DNA of 64,000 nucleotides from Nakamurella aerolata (GCF_013002705.1 NZ_JABEND010000001.1:1-64000); one strand, 5' to 3'; positions 23,928 to 36,273 are shown, counted from the first letter of the stretch. A program made the numbers and translations. Notes: generated by a model from the sequence alone, not told the origin.

Positions 23928-24406
23928 GCAGCCCCGACCCAAGCGGTGCCGCGGCCGACCGCCCGCTGCTGGACCTGTCCACCGCGGAGCGGGCGGCGAA
24001 GCGGTCGGACATGGCGGTCTGGTCGCTCGGGCATCTGCCGATCTGTTGGGCGGCGCTCGGCGCCGGCACCGCCGTGCTGGCGGTGGTCGGCGGTCTGGTC
24101 ACCGGCTGGTACGCGGTGTGGGGGACGCTGATCGGTGGCGCCATCGTCGGGCTGTTCTTCACCGTGTCCGCGGTGATCATCGCCAGGGTCGGGGCATGCA
24201 ATCCGAAGCGCATCATGGCGGCGGCGCTGGCCACCTATGTGCTCAAGATCGTCGCCCTCGGCGTGGTGCTCACCGTGATGCCGCGGGACGGTTGGGTCGA
24301 CACCCGCTACCTGGCCGGCTCGGTCGGCCTCGGGCTGTTCTGCTGGCTGGGCGCGCACATGCGCTACGTCTGGACCAGCAAGATCTTCTACGTCGACCCG
24401 AGCTGA
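23924..24406 (+). CDS. AtpI-type membrane protein of the ATP synthase locus (Rv1303 position)
   Basis: 160 residues with four predicted helices (for example ALGAGTAVLAVVGGLVTGWY and MAAALATYVLKIVALGVVL) after a 40-residue hydrophilic N-terminus. Proteins of this type lie before atpB and are thought to assist assembly of the c-ring or Mg2+ uptake; the role is not firmly known. Start overlaps the wecA stop. The conserved ending WLGAHMRYVWTSKI fits the Rv1303-like family. Confidence 0.7.
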   Translation: MSSPDPSGAAADRPLLDLSTAERAAKRSDMAVWSLGHLPICWAALGAGTAVLAVVGGLVTGWYAVWGTLIGGAIVGLFFTVSAVIIARVGACNPKRIMAAALATYVLKIVALGVVLTVMPRDGWVDTRYLAGSVGLGLFCWLGAHMRYVWTSKIFYVDPS

Positions 24407-24610
24407 ACCTCTCCAACTGACCCGAGTCGGCACCTGCGCCGGGGTCGATCGAATCCCGATGCGGGCGGGCGAAGTCCGCTGGCAGCAGGGGATCTCGTGG
24501 CGTACCCGCCCTCGGCCGGCGGTCGTCGGGCGAAAACTTCGACGTGATGTAGAAAAACGGCGCCCCGCGTGCCGGAACATGGTCGGACGACTGTTAGAGT
24601 TCTGCTTGCC
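24407..24610 (+). promoter_or_regulatory. Likely promoter region of the ATP synthase operon
   Basis: A 204-base gap before the tightly packed atp genes. TAGAGT (24595-24600) lies 10 bases before ATG 24611 and could be a -10 giving a very short leader. A matching -35 was not identified. Confidence 0.35.
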
Positions 24611-24898
24611 ATGAAGATGCGGCGCCCTCCCGTGATGCACGGACATGCTGGTACGGACCAGGGCTGGGCCGTGATCTCCTCGATGCTCGCGGCTCTCGCG
24701 CTCTGGGGAGTGATCGGCTGGCTGCTCGACCAGTGGTGGGGCACCAAGTTCGCCCTGCCGGTCGGCGTCATCATCGGAATGGCTCTCGGGATCTACGCGG
24801 TGGTGGCCAGAGTTGACCATTCGCAGCCCGGACAGACGCGACCGACCGACCCAGACACCGGGCCGCCACCGGCCAGGTCCCGAAGGGAGACCGAGTGA
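24611..24898 (+). CDS. AtpZ/AtpI-like small membrane protein
   Basis: 95 residues from ATG 24611 (ATG 24617 is an alternative). Two helices are separated by the family signature WLLDQWWGTKFALPVGVIIG, with GWAVISSMLAALALWGVIG before it. These small proteins accompany F0F1 operons and are proposed to form a Mg2+/Ca2+ channel or c-ring assembly aid. The C-terminal 30 residues are a hydrophilic Pro/Arg tail. The stop overlaps the atpB start (GTGA). Confidence 0.75.
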   Translation: MKMRRPPVMHGHAGTDQGWAVISSMLAALALWGVIGWLLDQWWGTKFALPVGVIIGMALGIYAVVARVDHSQPGQTRPTDPDTGPPPARSRRETE

Positions 24899-25692
24899 TT
24901 TCCGCTCCGTCCGTACCCGCGTATCGCGCGGCGTTCGAACCGCCGGACGTCACCCACTCGTTCTTCCCCGACCCGATCGGCAACGGCACGGTCATCTCGT
25001 CGGTCAAGGCGATGGTGCTGCTGGTCCTCGGCGTGGTGTTGATCATCGCCTTCTTCATGGCAGCGTCACGGCGCGCGGCGGTGCAGCCCAGCAAGATCCA
25101 GTTCGCCGGCGAGTCGGTGTACGGCTTCGTCCGCAACGGCGTCGCCATCGAAATCCTCGGCGGGCCCAACGGCCGCAAGTGGGCCGGCTTCCTGTGCACG
25201 CTGTTCGTCTTCATCTTCGTGATGAACTTCTGGGAGCTGGTGCCGCTGGCCCAGCTGCCGGTGACCTCGCACTTCGCCGTGCCGGCGTTCCTGGCGGTGC
25301 TGGTCTGGCTGATCTACAACATCGTCGGCATCCGCAAGCATGGCTTCTTCGGCTACCTCAAGCTGCAGACCTACATCCCGGGTGTGCCCTGGCCGATGCA
25401 CATCCTGTTGATCCCGATCGAGTTCCTGTCGAACATCGTGCTGCGGCCGTTCACGCTGGCCGTCCGTCTGTTCGCCAACATGTTCGCCGGGCACATGCTG
25501 GTGGTGGTGGCCGCAGCCGGCACCGTCTACCTGTTCACCGACTGGCGGGCCAACTCGATCTTCTTCGTGCTGCCGTTCATCGCCAGCATCGGCCTGGTGT
25601 TCTTCGAGCTGATGATCTGCGGTCTGCAGGCGTATGTGTTCACGCTGCTGGCCGCGATCTACCTGGAGGGGTCGCTGGCCGACTCGCACTGA
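24895..25692 (+). CDS. atpB: ATP synthase F0 subunit a
   Basis: 265 residues from GTG 24895. Subunit a forms the two proton half-channels beside the c-ring. Conserved helix with the essential arginine reads LRPFTLAVRLFANMFAGHML; another conserved block is MNFWELVPLAQLPVTSHFAV. The last helices have GLVFFELMICGLQAYVFTLL. Overlaps the AtpZ-like gene by four bases and precedes atpE after 119 bases. Confidence 0.96.
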   Translation: MISAPSVPAYRAAFEPPDVTHSFFPDPIGNGTVISSVKAMVLLVLGVVLIIAFFMAASRRAAVQPSKIQFAGESVYGFVRNGVAIEILGGPNGRKWAGFLCTLFVFIFVMNFWELVPLAQLPVTSHFAVPAFLAVLVWLIYNIVGIRKHGFFGYLKLQTYIPGVPWPMHILLIPIEFLSNIVLRPFTLAVRLFANMFAGHMLVVVAAAGTVYLFTDWRANSIFFVLPFIASIGLVFFELMICGLQAYVFTLLAAIYLEGSLADSH

Positions 25693-25739
25693 TCTCGTTC
25701 CACCACGCAGTAGCAGCTATCCGCCACGTCATGCACTGA

Positions 25740-26081
<342 letters not shown>

Positions 26082-26221
26082 CTCGCGGCAAGTGCAGGGA
26101 GCCGCTCACCCGAGTTGCCTGCCAGCCGCAAGTGGAGCAAGCGACCTGGGTCCGTGCGGCGCCGGGTCACGGGCACTAGCCCCCGCATGATTGCCATCAC
26201 CGACGCAAGGACCCGATCAGC

Positions 26222-26746
26222 ATGAGTTCAGTGCAGTACCTAGCGGCCGAGGGCCCCCAGCCTCTTGGCGTCCCCATCGGCGAGCTCATCATCTCCATCA
26301 TCGCGTTCGCGGTGCTGGTGTTCGTGCTGGCCAAGTACGTCTGGCCGATGTTCGAGAAGGCCTACGCCGCTCGCACCGAGGCCATCGAAGGCGGCATCAA
26401 GAAGGCCGAGCAGGCGCAGAACGAGGCCAAGGCCGCGCTGGAGCAGTACAACCAGCAGCTGGCCGGGGCTCGCGAAGAGGCCGCCAAGATCCGCGAGGAC
26501 GCCAGGGCGCAGGCCCAGGCCATCAAGGACGACATGCTCGCCTCCGCCAAGGCCGAGGCCGACCGCATCGCGGCCGCCGGCCAGGCGCAGTTGGAGAGCC
26601 AGCGGGCGCAGATCGTCGCCGAACTGCGCGGCGACCTCGGCCGCACCTCGGTCGACCTGGCCAGCAAGGTGGTCGGTGAATCGCTGGAGGACGACGCCCT
26701 CAAGCGCCGGACCGTCGAGCGCTTCCTGGCTGATCTGGAGCACTGA
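26222..26746 (+). CDS. atpF: ATP synthase F0 subunit b
   Basis: 174 residues: one membrane helix near the N-terminus (LIISIIAFAVLVFVLAKYVW) followed by a long charged coiled-coil rich in Ala/Glu/Lys (for example EQAQNEAKAALEQYNQQLAG). It forms the peripheral stalk that holds F1 still. Its TGA overlaps the atpH ATG (TGATG 26744-26748), so the two are translationally coupled. Separate b and delta genes are present here, unlike the fused b-delta of mycobacteria. Confidence 0.94.
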   Translation: MSSVQYLAAEGPQPLGVPIGELIISIIAFAVLVFVLAKYVWPMFEKAYAARTEAIEGGIKKAEQAQNEAKAALEQYNQQLAGAREEAAKIREDARAQAQAIKDDMLASAKAEADRIAAAGQAQLESQRAQIVAELRGDLGRTSVDLASKVVGESLEDDALKRRTVERFLADLEH

Positions 26747-27567
26747 TGCAGCACATCTCCAGCCTGCAGTCGGTCGACGAGCTGACCCAGACGCTGCTCG
26801 GCGAGGCCGCCAAGCTCTCCGACGACGACCTGCGCGTCGTCGGCGGAGACCTGCTGGCGGTCGCCGATCTGCTGCGGGCGCAGCCCGTCCTGCGCCGCAC
26901 GCTGTCGGAGGCGACCACGGCGCCGCAGGCCAGGATCGGCGTCATGGAGCGGCTGCTCGACGGCAAGATCCGCCCGGTGTCGCTGGAGCTGGTGAAGCAG
27001 GCCGTCAGCAAGCAGTGGGCGTCTGGAGCCGATCTGCGCGAGGGCGTCGAGCGGCTGGGCCGTACCGCGTTGTTCCTGTCGGCGGAACGCTCAGGGCAGT
27101 TGGACGAGGTCGAAGACCAGCTGTTCCGGTTCGGCCGGATCATCGACGGCTCGCCCGAGCTGTCCGTCGTCCTCGACGACCCGACCGCCGACCCGCAGGG
27201 CCGACGCAAACTGGTGGGGCAGCTGCTCACCGACCGCGCCAACCCGCTCACCGTGCAATTGCTGGAAGGCCTCGCCACCGACACCCAGGGTCGTTCGTTC
27301 TCCCACGGCGTCCGGGAACTGGTGGAGCAGGCCGCCGAGCGACGCCGCGAGGTGGTGGCGCAGGTGCAGACGGTGGTCGACCTGGACGACAATCAGAAGC
27401 AGCGGCTGTCCGAGGCGCTGCGCAAGATGTACGGCCACCCGGTCGCCCTGCACATCGAGGTCGACGAGTCGCTGGAAGGCGGCATGCGCATCACCGTCGG
27501 TGACGAAGTAATCGACGGCAGCGTGGCGGGCCGGCTGTCCGCGCTGCGCCGCCGGTTCGCCGGCTGA
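26746..27567 (+). CDS. atpH: ATP synthase F1 subunit delta
   Basis: 273 residues, longer than the usual 180, as in other actinobacteria. The C-terminal part carries the conserved delta/OSCP end: [56 protein letters not shown]. It joins the stator stalk to the top of F1. The mycobacterial gene at this place is fused to a second b-type subunit; the N-terminal extension here has no membrane helix, so it is not such a fusion. Confidence 0.92.
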   Translation: MQHISSLQSVDELTQTLLGEAAKLSDDDLRVVGGDLLAVADLLRAQPVLRRTLSEATTAPQARIGVMERLLDGKIRPVSLELVKQAVSKQWASGADLREGVERLGRTALFLSAERSGQLDEVEDQLFRFGRIIDGSPELSVVLDDPTADPQGRRKLVGQLLTDRANPLTVQLLEGLATDTQGRSFSHGVRELVEQAAERRREVVAQVQTVVDLDDNQKQRLSEALRKMYGHPVALHIEVDESLEGGMRITVGDEVIDGSVAGRLSALRRRFAG

Positions 27568-27680
27568 CCGGTACCGCACCGCACCACAACTACACACTCA
27601 TTCGCCGACGGCACCGGCCCGGCGGACGCCAGCAGCACAAGCCCAGCCACAGCAACGGGCACGAGAAGAACGGGAATGCG

Positions 27681-29330
27681 ATGACCGAGTTGACGATCTC
27701 CTCCGACGAGATCCGCTCCGCGATCCAGAACTACGTCTCCGAGTACTCACCAGAGGTGACTCGCGAGGAAGTCGGCATCGTCGAGAGCACCGGCGACGGC
27801 ATCGCCACCGTCGAGGGGCTGCCCTCGGCGATGGCGAACGAGCTGCTGCAGTTCCCCGGCGGCGTGCTCGGCGTTGCGCTGAACCTCGACGTGCGCTCCA
27901 TCGGTGCCGTCATCCTCGGCGACGCCGACAGCCTCGAGGAGGGCCAGGAGGTCACCCGCACCGGCGAGGTGCTGTCGGTGCCGGTGGGCGACGCCTTCCT
28001 CGGCCGGGTAGTGAACCCGCTCGGCCAGCCGATCGACGGTCTCGGCGAGATCACCGCGGAAGAGCAGCGTCAGCTCGAGCTGCAGGCGCCGACCGTTGTG
28101 CAGCGGCAGGAGGTTGCCGAGCCGCTGGAGACCGGCATCAAGGCCATCGACTCGATGACCCCGATCGGTCGCGGCCAGCGGCAGCTGATCATCGGCGACC
28201 GCAAGACCGGCAAGACCGCGGTCTGCGTCGACACCATCCTGAACCAGAAGGCGAACTGGGAGACCGGCGACCCGAAGCAGCAGGTGCGCTGCATCTACGT
28301 CGCGGTCGGCCAGAAGGGCTCGACCATCGCCGGTGTCCGCAAGGTGCTGGAAGATGCCGGCGCGCTGGAGTACACCACCATCGTCGCCGCGCCGGCCTCC
28401 GACTCTGCCGGCTTCAAATGGCTGGCCCCGTACTCGGGTTCGGCGCTGGGCCAGCACTGGATGTACCAGGGCAAGAGCGTGCTGATCGTCTTCGACGACC
28501 TCACCAAGCAGGCCGAGGCCTACCGCGCCATCTCGCTGCTGCTGCGCCGTCCGCCGGGCCGCGAGGCCTACCCCGGTGACGTGTTCTACCTGCACTCGCG
28601 GCTGCTGGAGCGCTGCGCCAAGCTCTCCGACGAGCTCGGCGCCGGGTCGATGACGGGCCTGCCGATCATCGAGACCAAGGCCGGCGACGTCTCCGCGTTC
28701 ATCCCGACCAACGTCATCTCCATCACCGACGGCCAGGTCTACCTCGAGGCCGACCTGTTCAACTCCGGCGTCCGGCCCGCCATCAACGTCGGCATCTCGG
28801 TGTCCCGCGTCGGCGGCAAGGCCCAGACCAAGGCCATGCGCAAGGTGTCCGGCACGTTGCGTCTTGACCTGTCCGCCTACCGCGAGCTGGAGGCGTTCGC
28901 CGCCTTCGGTTCCGACCTCGACCCGGCGTCCCGCCGGTCGCTGGATCGGGGATCCCGGCTGGTTGAGCTGCTCAAGCAGCCGCAGTACGACCCGTTCCCG
29001 ATGCCGGAGCAGGTGGTCTCGATCTGGACCGGCACCACCGGCAAGCTCGACGACGTCCCGGTCGGCGACGTCCGCCGGTTCGAGGGCGAGTTCCTCGAGT
29101 ACCTGCGGCACGTGCCGAACTCGCCGCTGGCGGCGATCGCCGAGTCCAAGCAGCTCGACGACGACACTGTCTCCGCCCTGGACTCCGCGCTCAACGAGTT
29201 CCGCCAGTCGTTCACGCTGTCCGACGGAAAGCCGCTGATCGGCAACGAGAAGCAGGCCGAGGCCATGGATGCCCAAGACGTCGGCCAGGAGAAGGTCCAG
29301 GTCCGCAAGCCGCCGCTGGCCAAGCGCTGA
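27681..29330 (+). CDS. atpA: ATP synthase F1 subunit alpha
   Basis: 549 residues. Nucleotide-binding (regulatory) subunit of the F1 hexamer. Walker A is [10 protein letters not shown] and the conserved blocks are [18 protein letters not shown] and [13 protein letters not shown] with the arginine finger region. The last 40 residues are a Lys/Glu/Gln-rich tail, found in several actinobacteria and linked in mycobacteria to suppression of ATP hydrolysis. It lies 113 bases after atpH. Confidence 0.97.
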   Translation: MTELTISSDEIRSAIQNYVSEYSPEVTREEVGIVESTGDGIATVEGLPSAMANELLQFPGGVLGVALNLDVRSIGAVILGDADSLEEGQEVTRTGEVLSVPVGDAFLGRVVNPLGQPIDGLGEITAEEQRQLELQAPTVVQRQEVAEPLETGIKAIDSMTPIGRGQRQLIIGDRKTGKTAVCVDTILNQKANWETGDPKQQVRCIYVAVGQKGSTIAGVRKVLEDAGALEYTTIVAAPASDSAGFKWLAPYSGSALGQHWMYQGKSVLIVFDDLTKQAEAYRAISLLLRRPPGREAYPGDVFYLHSRLLERCAKLSDELGAGSMTGLPIIETKAGDVSAFIPTNVISITDGQVYLEADLFNSGVRPAINVGISVSRVGGKAQTKAMRKVSGTLRLDLSAYRELEAFAAFGSDLDPASRRSLDRGSRLVELLKQPQYDPFPMPEQVVSIWTGTTGKLDDVPVGDVRRFEGEFLEYLRHVPNSPLAAIAESKQLDDDTVSALDSALNEFRQSFTLSDGKPLIGNEKQAEAMDAQDVGQEKVQVRKPPLAKR

Positions 29331-29373
29331 CCGACCGACTCGAAGCCGCTCAAAGCAGAAAGGGAGGTGAACC

Positions 29374-31766
<2,393 letters not shown>

Positions 31767-31773
31767 GCGGGCG

Positions 31774-31837
31774 CTGACCGCGGCCGGCCCCGCGCTGCCC
31801 GCTTGCGGGCGGGCAGCGCGGGGCTGGCCGCGGTCAG
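31774..31837. terminator. Long hairpin between atpD and atpC
   Basis: A 29-bp inverted repeat, 31774-31802 against 31809-31837, with one mismatch and a 6-base loop, starts 8 bases after the atpD stop. It is GC-only for most of its length and has no U-tract. It lies inside the operon, so it may act as a partial terminator, processing site or mRNA stabiliser setting the epsilon to beta ratio. Confidence 0.75.
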
Positions 31838-31928
31838 CACCGGCGCCGTACACTCATGGACAACCACCACGCACACCCGACACGGCGGGGCGGGTTGCGT
31901 GGCATACCTCGTTACCGGGAGTTGACAC

Positions 31929-32321
31929 GTGGCTGAGATGCAGGTGGAGCTGGTCTCCGTAGAGCGCGAGATCTGGTCGGGTCCGGCGCAGATGGTGGTC
32001 GCGCGTACCACCGACGGCGACATCGGCATCCTGCCGGGGCACGCCCCGCTGCTGGCCGAACTCCGTGAGGGCTTTGCGGCCCGCATCACCGACGAATCCG
32101 GCCAGGTGCTCGGGGTGGCGGTGCACGGCGGGTTCCTGTCCGTCACCAAGGAGAAGGTGTCGATTCTGGCCGAGGGCGCCGAACTGTCCGACGAGATCGA
32201 CGTCAGCCGCGCCCGCGCCGCCTACGACCAGGCCAAGGCCGCCGGCACCGAAGAGTCCGACCGCCTTGAGGAGCTGCGCCACGCAAGGGCCCAGCTGCTC
32301 GCGGTGGGTGAGGACGTCTGA
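31929..32321 (+). CDS. atpC: ATP synthase F1 subunit epsilon
   Basis: 130 residues from GTG 31929. Beta-sandwich start MQVELVSVEREIWSGPAQMV, then TDGDIGILPGHAPLLAEL (family signature), then two C-terminal helices that can block rotation. It is separated from atpD by 162 bases and a strong hairpin, so its supply may be controlled apart from the other F1 subunits. Confidence 0.94.
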   Translation: MAEMQVELVSVEREIWSGPAQMVVARTTDGDIGILPGHAPLLAELREGFAARITDESGQVLGVAVHGGFLSVTKEKVSILAEGAELSDEIDVSRARAAYDQAKAAGTEESDRLEELRHARAQLLAVGEDV

Positions 32322-32356
32322 GGTACTAAGAGGTAAGCGGATCGGACGTCAGCGCC

Positions 32357-32818
32357 ATGGCCATCGCGGAATATATCGGTCTGGCGCTGTTGGTTGCCGT
32401 CGTTCTGCTGATCGCCGTTGTGGCGTTCCGCCGGGTGACGCTCACCCGTTCCGGCTCCATCGATGTCTGCTGGCGGCCCGCCGACCGTGAGATCGGCCGC
32501 GGCTGGGTGTTGGGCCAGGGCCGCTACCAGGCCGACGAGCTCGACCTGTACCGCTCGTTCTCGCCGCTGCCGATCCCGTCGAAGGTGTTGCGGCGCAATG
32601 CTTTGGTATTGGGTAGTCGCCGTCCCGCCGAGGGCACCGAGCTCGACCTGCTGCCGCTGGACGCGGTGATCGTGCGATGTACCGAGCGGGCCGTCGCCGG
32701 CGCCGAACCGGTGGGGGAGCCGTCCAGCCGGGACTGGGAGCTGGCGCTGAGCGAGGCGGCGCTCACCGGGTTGCGCTCGTGGCTGGAATCGGCGCCGTCG
32801 GTGACCCGCCGAGTGTGA
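32357..32818 (+). CDS. DUF2550 membrane-anchored protein (Rv1312 type)
   Basis: 153 residues with one N-terminal helix (IGLALLVAVVLLIAVVAFRR) and a cytosolic beta-rich domain: GSIDVCWRP, RGWVLGQGRYQADELDLYRS and a closing LALSEAALTGLRSWLESAP. It always follows atpC in actinobacteria of this type. Function unknown; the domain pattern suggests a PH-like fold, but this is inference. Confidence 0.85.
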   Translation: MAIAEYIGLALLVAVVLLIAVVAFRRVTLTRSGSIDVCWRPADREIGRGWVLGQGRYQADELDLYRSFSPLPIPSKVLRRNALVLGSRRPAEGTELDLLPLDAVIVRCTERAVAGAEPVGEPSSRDWELALSEAALTGLRSWLESAPSVTRRV

Positions 32819-32896
32819 CGTTGGGCCGGCCTTCCGGGCGGCAAGGTTGGTGGGCGTTGCCGGAGTTGGTGAGTGGTGCCGGGTCAGCGTTACCGG

Positions 32897-33478
32897 TCAG
32901 CGTTCGCCGCCTGGCACCCACAGCACGTCGTCGCCGTCGTTGGCCTTCCGCGCCACGATGAACAGCAGATCCGACAGTCGGTTCAGGTAGCGGCCGGTGA
33001 GCGCGTTGGTGCCGTCCGGGTCGTGCTCAACCAGCGCCCAGACGCTGCGCTCGGCGCGCCTGGCCACCGTGCGGGCCTGGTGCAGCAGCGCGGCGCCAGG
33101 GGTTCCGCCCGGCAGGATGAACGAGCTGAGCTTAGGCAGATCGGCGTTGAACGCGTCGCAGTCGGCCTCCAACCGCTGCACGTACTCGTCGGTGACGCGC
33201 AGCTGCGGCGCGGCCGGTTCGGCGCCGGCGGCGGGCAGCGGGGTGGCCAGGTCGGCGCCGACGTCGAACAACTCGTTCTGCACCCGGCCGAGCACCATCG
33301 CGATGACGGGGTCCAGCTGACCCAGCGCCAGCGCAACGCCGATGCTGGCGTTGGTCTCGTCGGTGTCGGCGTAGGCGATCAGTCGCGGGTCGGTCTTGCG
33401 CACCCGCGAGAAGTCCGAAAGGCCGGTGCTGCCGTCGTCGCCGGTCCGGGTGTAGATGCGCGTCAGATGCACGGCCAT
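32897..33478 (-). CDS. Cob(I)alamin adenosyltransferase, PduO type
   Basis: 193 residues from ATG 33478 (MAVHLTRIYTRTGDDGSTGL). The enzyme transfers adenosyl from ATP to cob(I)alamin, making adenosylcobalamin. The ATP-binding start TRTGDDGSTGL and the helix-end motif ARTVARRAERSVWAL followed by YLNRLSDLLFIVARK are the PduO signatures. Same neighbourhood as Rv1314c, opposite strand to murA. A -10-like TAGTTT ends 7 bases before the start, predicting a leaderless message. Confidence 0.93.
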   Translation of the reverse strand: MAVHLTRIYTRTGDDGSTGLSDFSRVRKTDPRLIAYADTDETNASIGVALALGQLDPVIAMVLGRVQNELFDVGADLATPLPAAGAEPAAPQLRVTDEYVQRLEADCDAFNADLPKLSSFILPGGTPGAALLHQARTVARRAERSVWALVEHDPDGTNALTGRYLNRLSDLLFIVARKANDGDDVLWVPGGER

Positions 33479-33485
33479 GACAGGC

Positions 33486-33491
33486 AAACTA
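33486..33491 (-). promoter_or_regulatory. -10 element before the adenosyltransferase gene
   Basis: TAGTTT on the minus strand ends 7 bases before ATG 33478. No ribosome site lies between. No clear -35. Confidence 0.4.
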
Positions 33492-33626
33492 CCGGCAGCT
33501 GGGCTTCATCGGCCTCTCCGCTGTGGGTCTTGCGACCGCCGGCCGGGGCAGTAGCCGGTGAGCTGACGGCCCACCCGGTTCTCGGCGAGCGCGCCGCTGG
33601 TGTCCGGTGGGTGGCCGCCGGACCGA

Positions 33627-33632
33627 TACAGT
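33627..33632 (+). promoter_or_regulatory. -10 element before murA
   Basis: TACAGT ends 7 bases before GTG 33640, and no ribosome site is present, suggesting a leaderless transcript. No clear -35. Confidence 0.4.
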
Positions 33633-33639
33633 TTGACCT

Positions 33640-34980
33640 GTGAGTGAACGCTTCCTGGTCGCCGGCGGAGCCCGGTTGGACGGTGAGGTGCACGTCGCGG
33701 GAGCCAAGAACAGCGTGCTCAAGCTGATGGCCGCTGCGCTGCTCGCCGAGGGCACCACCACCATCACCAATTGCCCCGAGATCCTCGACGTTCCGCTGAT
33801 GGCCGAGGTGCTGCGTGGCCTTGGCTGCGAGGTCGAAGTGGGCGGTGACCTCGGAGTACCGCCGGGCGATCGCCCGGCGGGTGCGCCGTCGGAGTTGCCG
33901 GCCGGGACGGTGCGGATCAGCGTGCCGACGCGGTTGTCGTCGTCTGCGGACTTCGCCGCGGTGGGCAAGCTACGAGCGTCGGTGTGCGTGCTCGGACCGC
34001 TGATGGGGCGCTGCCGCTCGGCCAGGGTGGCGCTGCCCGGCGGCGACGCCATCGGCTCCCGGCCGCTGGACATGCACCAGGCCGGGCTGCGCGCGCTCGG
34101 CGCCGACATGTCCATCGAGCACGGCGCGGTGGTGGGCAGCGCGCAGACGCTGACCGGCGCACACATCGTGCTGGAGTTCCCGAGTGTCGGCGCCACCGAG
34201 AACATCATGATGGCCGCGGTGCTGGCCAACGGCCGGACCGTGATCGACAACGCCGCGCGGGAGCCGGAGATCGCCGACCTCGCCGACATGCTGGTGCAGA
34301 TGGGCGCTCGGGTCGAGGGCGGCGGCACCAGCACCCTGACCATCGACGGGGTGCCGGAGTTGCACCCGACCGAACACCGCACCGTCGGCGACCGGATGGT
34401 CGCCGGCACCTGGGCCTACGCGGCGGCGATCACCAGGGGCACGGTGACGGTGCGCGGCGTGCAGCCGCACCTGCTGAGCTCACCGCTGGAGCGGCTGGCC
34501 GGCGCCGGCGCCAGCGTCACCGCCGAAGGTGGCGCCGACATCCGCGACGGCGCTGCGGGGGAGTCGTTCACCGTCGAGATGACGGGGCGGCCGCGTGGCG
34601 TCGACTTCATCACCCTGCCGTATCCCGGATTTCCCACTGATCTGCAGCCGATGGCGTTCGCGCTGGCCGCGGTGGCCGAGGGCAGCTCGTTCGTCACCGA
34701 GAACGTTTTCGAGGCCAGGTTCCGGTTCGTCGAGGAGCTGATCCGGATGGGCGCGGACGTGCGCACCGACGGGCACTTCGCCGCGATCCAGGGGCGGGAG
34801 CAGTTGTCGTCGGCGCCGGTGTGGGCCAGTGACATCCGGGCCGGCGCCGGGCTGGTGCTGGCCGGTCTGGCCGCCGACGGCCAGACCGAGGTCAACGAGG
34901 TGTGGCACATCGACCGCGGTTACCCGCACTTCGTCGAGGATCTGGTGGCGCTCGGCGCCAAGGTGGAGCGGGTCGGCTGA
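33640..34980 (+). CDS. murA: UDP-N-acetylglucosamine 1-carboxyvinyltransferase
   Basis: 446 residues from GTG 33640. MurA joins enolpyruvate from PEP to UDP-GlcNAc, the first committed step of peptidoglycan synthesis. Landmarks: [20 protein letters not shown] (Lys-Asn of the active site), [20 protein letters not shown] (mobile loop), [17 protein letters not shown], and [20 protein letters not shown]. The loop residue that is Cys115 in E. coli is Asp136 here (GGD), as in M. tuberculosis; this form is insensitive to fosfomycin. An insertion with [17 protein letters not shown] lies near residue 75-90. Confidence 0.95.
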   Translation: MSERFLVAGGARLDGEVHVAGAKNSVLKLMAAALLAEGTTTITNCPEILDVPLMAEVLRGLGCEVEVGGDLGVPPGDRPAGAPSELPAGTVRISVPTRLSSSADFAAVGKLRASVCVLGPLMGRCRSARVALPGGDAIGSRPLDMHQAGLRALGADMSIEHGAVVGSAQTLTGAHIVLEFPSVGATENIMMAAVLANGRTVIDNAAREPEIADLADMLVQMGARVEGGGTSTLTIDGVPELHPTEHRTVGDRMVAGTWAYAAAITRGTVTVRGVQPHLLSSPLERLAGAGASVTAEGGADIRDGAAGESFTVEMTGRPRGVDFITLPYPGFPTDLQPMAFALAAVAEGSSFVTENVFEARFRFVEELIRMGADVRTDGHFAAIQGREQLSSAPVWASDIRAGAGLVLAGLAADGQTEVNEVWHIDRGYPHFVEDLVALGAKVERVG

Positions 34981-35040
34981 GGTCGCGCTACCCGGGCTTG
35001 TCGCGCTTGCGGTTTCCGAACGCGCGGCGCGCGCTTCCTG

Positions 35041-35091
35041 GCGGAAGATCGTGCACCGACTACGGGGCACGATCTTCCGCGTTGGTGCATG
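35041..35091 (+). repeat. REP-like hairpin, copy 1
   Basis: GCGGAAGATCGTGC (35041-35054) and its complement (35067-35080) form a 14-bp perfect stem with a 12-base loop. About 50 bases match, inverted, those at 36283-36333. It lies in the 303-base gap after murA. Confidence 0.85.
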
Positions 35092-35169
35092 TGCCGCCGG
35101 TGGTCGGCTGGTATCACCCCCTGCGCCGGTGCGTTCGGTGCCTGACAATCGTCGTCAACGGTGAAGCTC

Positions 35170-35258
35170 GGCGCTGGTGGAGTCCGGCGCGGGCGTCGGT
35201 GAAGCGCTGGGTCAGCGGCGCTGGTGGAGTTCGGCGCGGGCGTCGGTGAAGCGCTGGG
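35170..35258. repeat. 47-bp tandem repeat, two copies
   Basis: Bases 35170-35211 and 35217-35258 are identical except for one base (period 47). Degenerate pieces of the same text continue to about 35290. No gene is seen in 34981-35283. Confidence 0.8.
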
Positions 35259-35283
35259 CTGGTGAGTTCGGTGCGCGCCGGGC

Positions 35284-36222
35284 TCAGCGCCGGTGAAGCT
35301 CGGCGTCGTCGCAGCGTTCACAGCGCTGTGGCATACCGCTCCAACCGTTCCGGATCAGCACGTCCGCCACCCTCATCGCGGTGGCGCAGGGTGTCCAGGT
35401 CACCTCGGGCCAACCGAACCGCAGGGTCAGCAGCCCACCGGCGAGATGGTCGTTGTCACGCTGCACATCGGCGCGCAGTCGACTCCCGACATGGAACTCC
35501 CGCCCGTCGAGTTCGACAATCAGTCTGTACTCGGCGTAGTAGTTGTCGACCCGGTGGGCGCCGAGCCGCGCCTGGCGTTGTGCCGACGGCAAGCCGTGCG
35601 CGCGTTCAACGTCCAGGGTGTACCGCCGCTCCAGCAGCGAGTGGGTGCCGTTACCGATCTCCCGCAGGATCGGCAGCAGCGTCCGACGTCCCTGGTAGCG
35701 CGGCCGGGCGTCGAGCGCTTCCCGGAGCCGGCGGAGCGTGGTGCGGCGACCGCCGACGGCATCGGCGATGATCGAGGTCATCCGCTCGATGTCGGCGCCC
35801 TGGCACAGGTCGAGGACGGTGTCGTCGACGCTGAGGGCGGGCGGCTCGCCCGCCATCGCGAGCCGGCGTTGCTTGAACTCCCAGGGCGGGTGATTCACCC
35901 GGCGGCGGCCGGCGGGGAGTCCGATCTCGATGATCTCCGGCGGCGAGTCCACCAGGCCGTGCAGGTGGCCCGCCGCATGGCCGATCAGTCCGGAGCCGTC
36001 GCCGCCGATCAGCACGCCGGCCCAGGCCAGCCCCTCCCAGTTCGGCCGCGACCTGGCCCAGTAGATGCCACGGGCCAGCGGTTGCCACAGTCCGATCTCC
36101 AGGAACCGCTCCCGTACCCGATCGCTGATGCCGTGGGCGGCGGCCTGCTCGCGCGAGAGCACCCCGGCCTGCCGTTCGGCCAGCGCGAAGAGTTCGGCAG
36201 GGGCCCTGGTCCGGGGAATCAT
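35284..36222 (-). CDS. AbiEi-like/DUF559-like protein, orphan
   Basis: 312 residues from ATG 36222 (MIPRTRAPAELFALAERQAG); an in-frame ATG at 36282 lies in the repeat-rich leader and is not preferred. The N-terminal 80 residues resemble the winged-helix part of type IV antitoxin AbiEi (LSREQAAAHGISDRVRERFL, QPLARGIYWA). The C-terminal 110 residues resemble DUF559/VSR-fold nucleases: YRLIVELDGREFHVGSRLRA with the E-x-D pair, then ADVQRDNDHLAGGLLTLRFG. No AbiEii toxin gene is next to it. This type of protein is common and multicopy in actinobacteria, and its function is not established. Framed by inverted REP-like hairpins. Confidence 0.75.
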   Translation of the reverse strand: MIPRTRAPAELFALAERQAGVLSREQAAAHGISDRVRERFLEIGLWQPLARGIYWARSRPNWEGLAWAGVLIGGDGSGLIGHAAGHLHGLVDSPPEIIEIGLPAGRRRVNHPPWEFKQRRLAMAGEPPALSVDDTVLDLCQGADIERMTSIIADAVGGRRTTLRRLREALDARPRYQGRRTLLPILREIGNGTHSLLERRYTLDVERAHGLPSAQRQARLGAHRVDNYYAEYRLIVELDGREFHVGSRLRADVQRDNDHLAGGLLTLRFGWPEVTWTPCATAMRVADVLIRNGWSGMPQRCERCDDAELHRR

Positions 36223-36273
36223 GTTTCTCACTGTGGCCGAGTCAGGGCGCGCGATGGGGTGCCGCCCGACGAA

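Noticed and set aside
26265-27503. 412-codon frame overlapping atpF and atpH
   Set aside because: Out-of-frame shadow of two certain ATP synthase genes; Arg/Pro/Ala-rich.
35041-35080. Rho-independent terminator of murA
   Set aside because: It could stop transcription, but the homologous inverted copy at 36283-36333 and the lack of a U-tract fit a REP-like element better.
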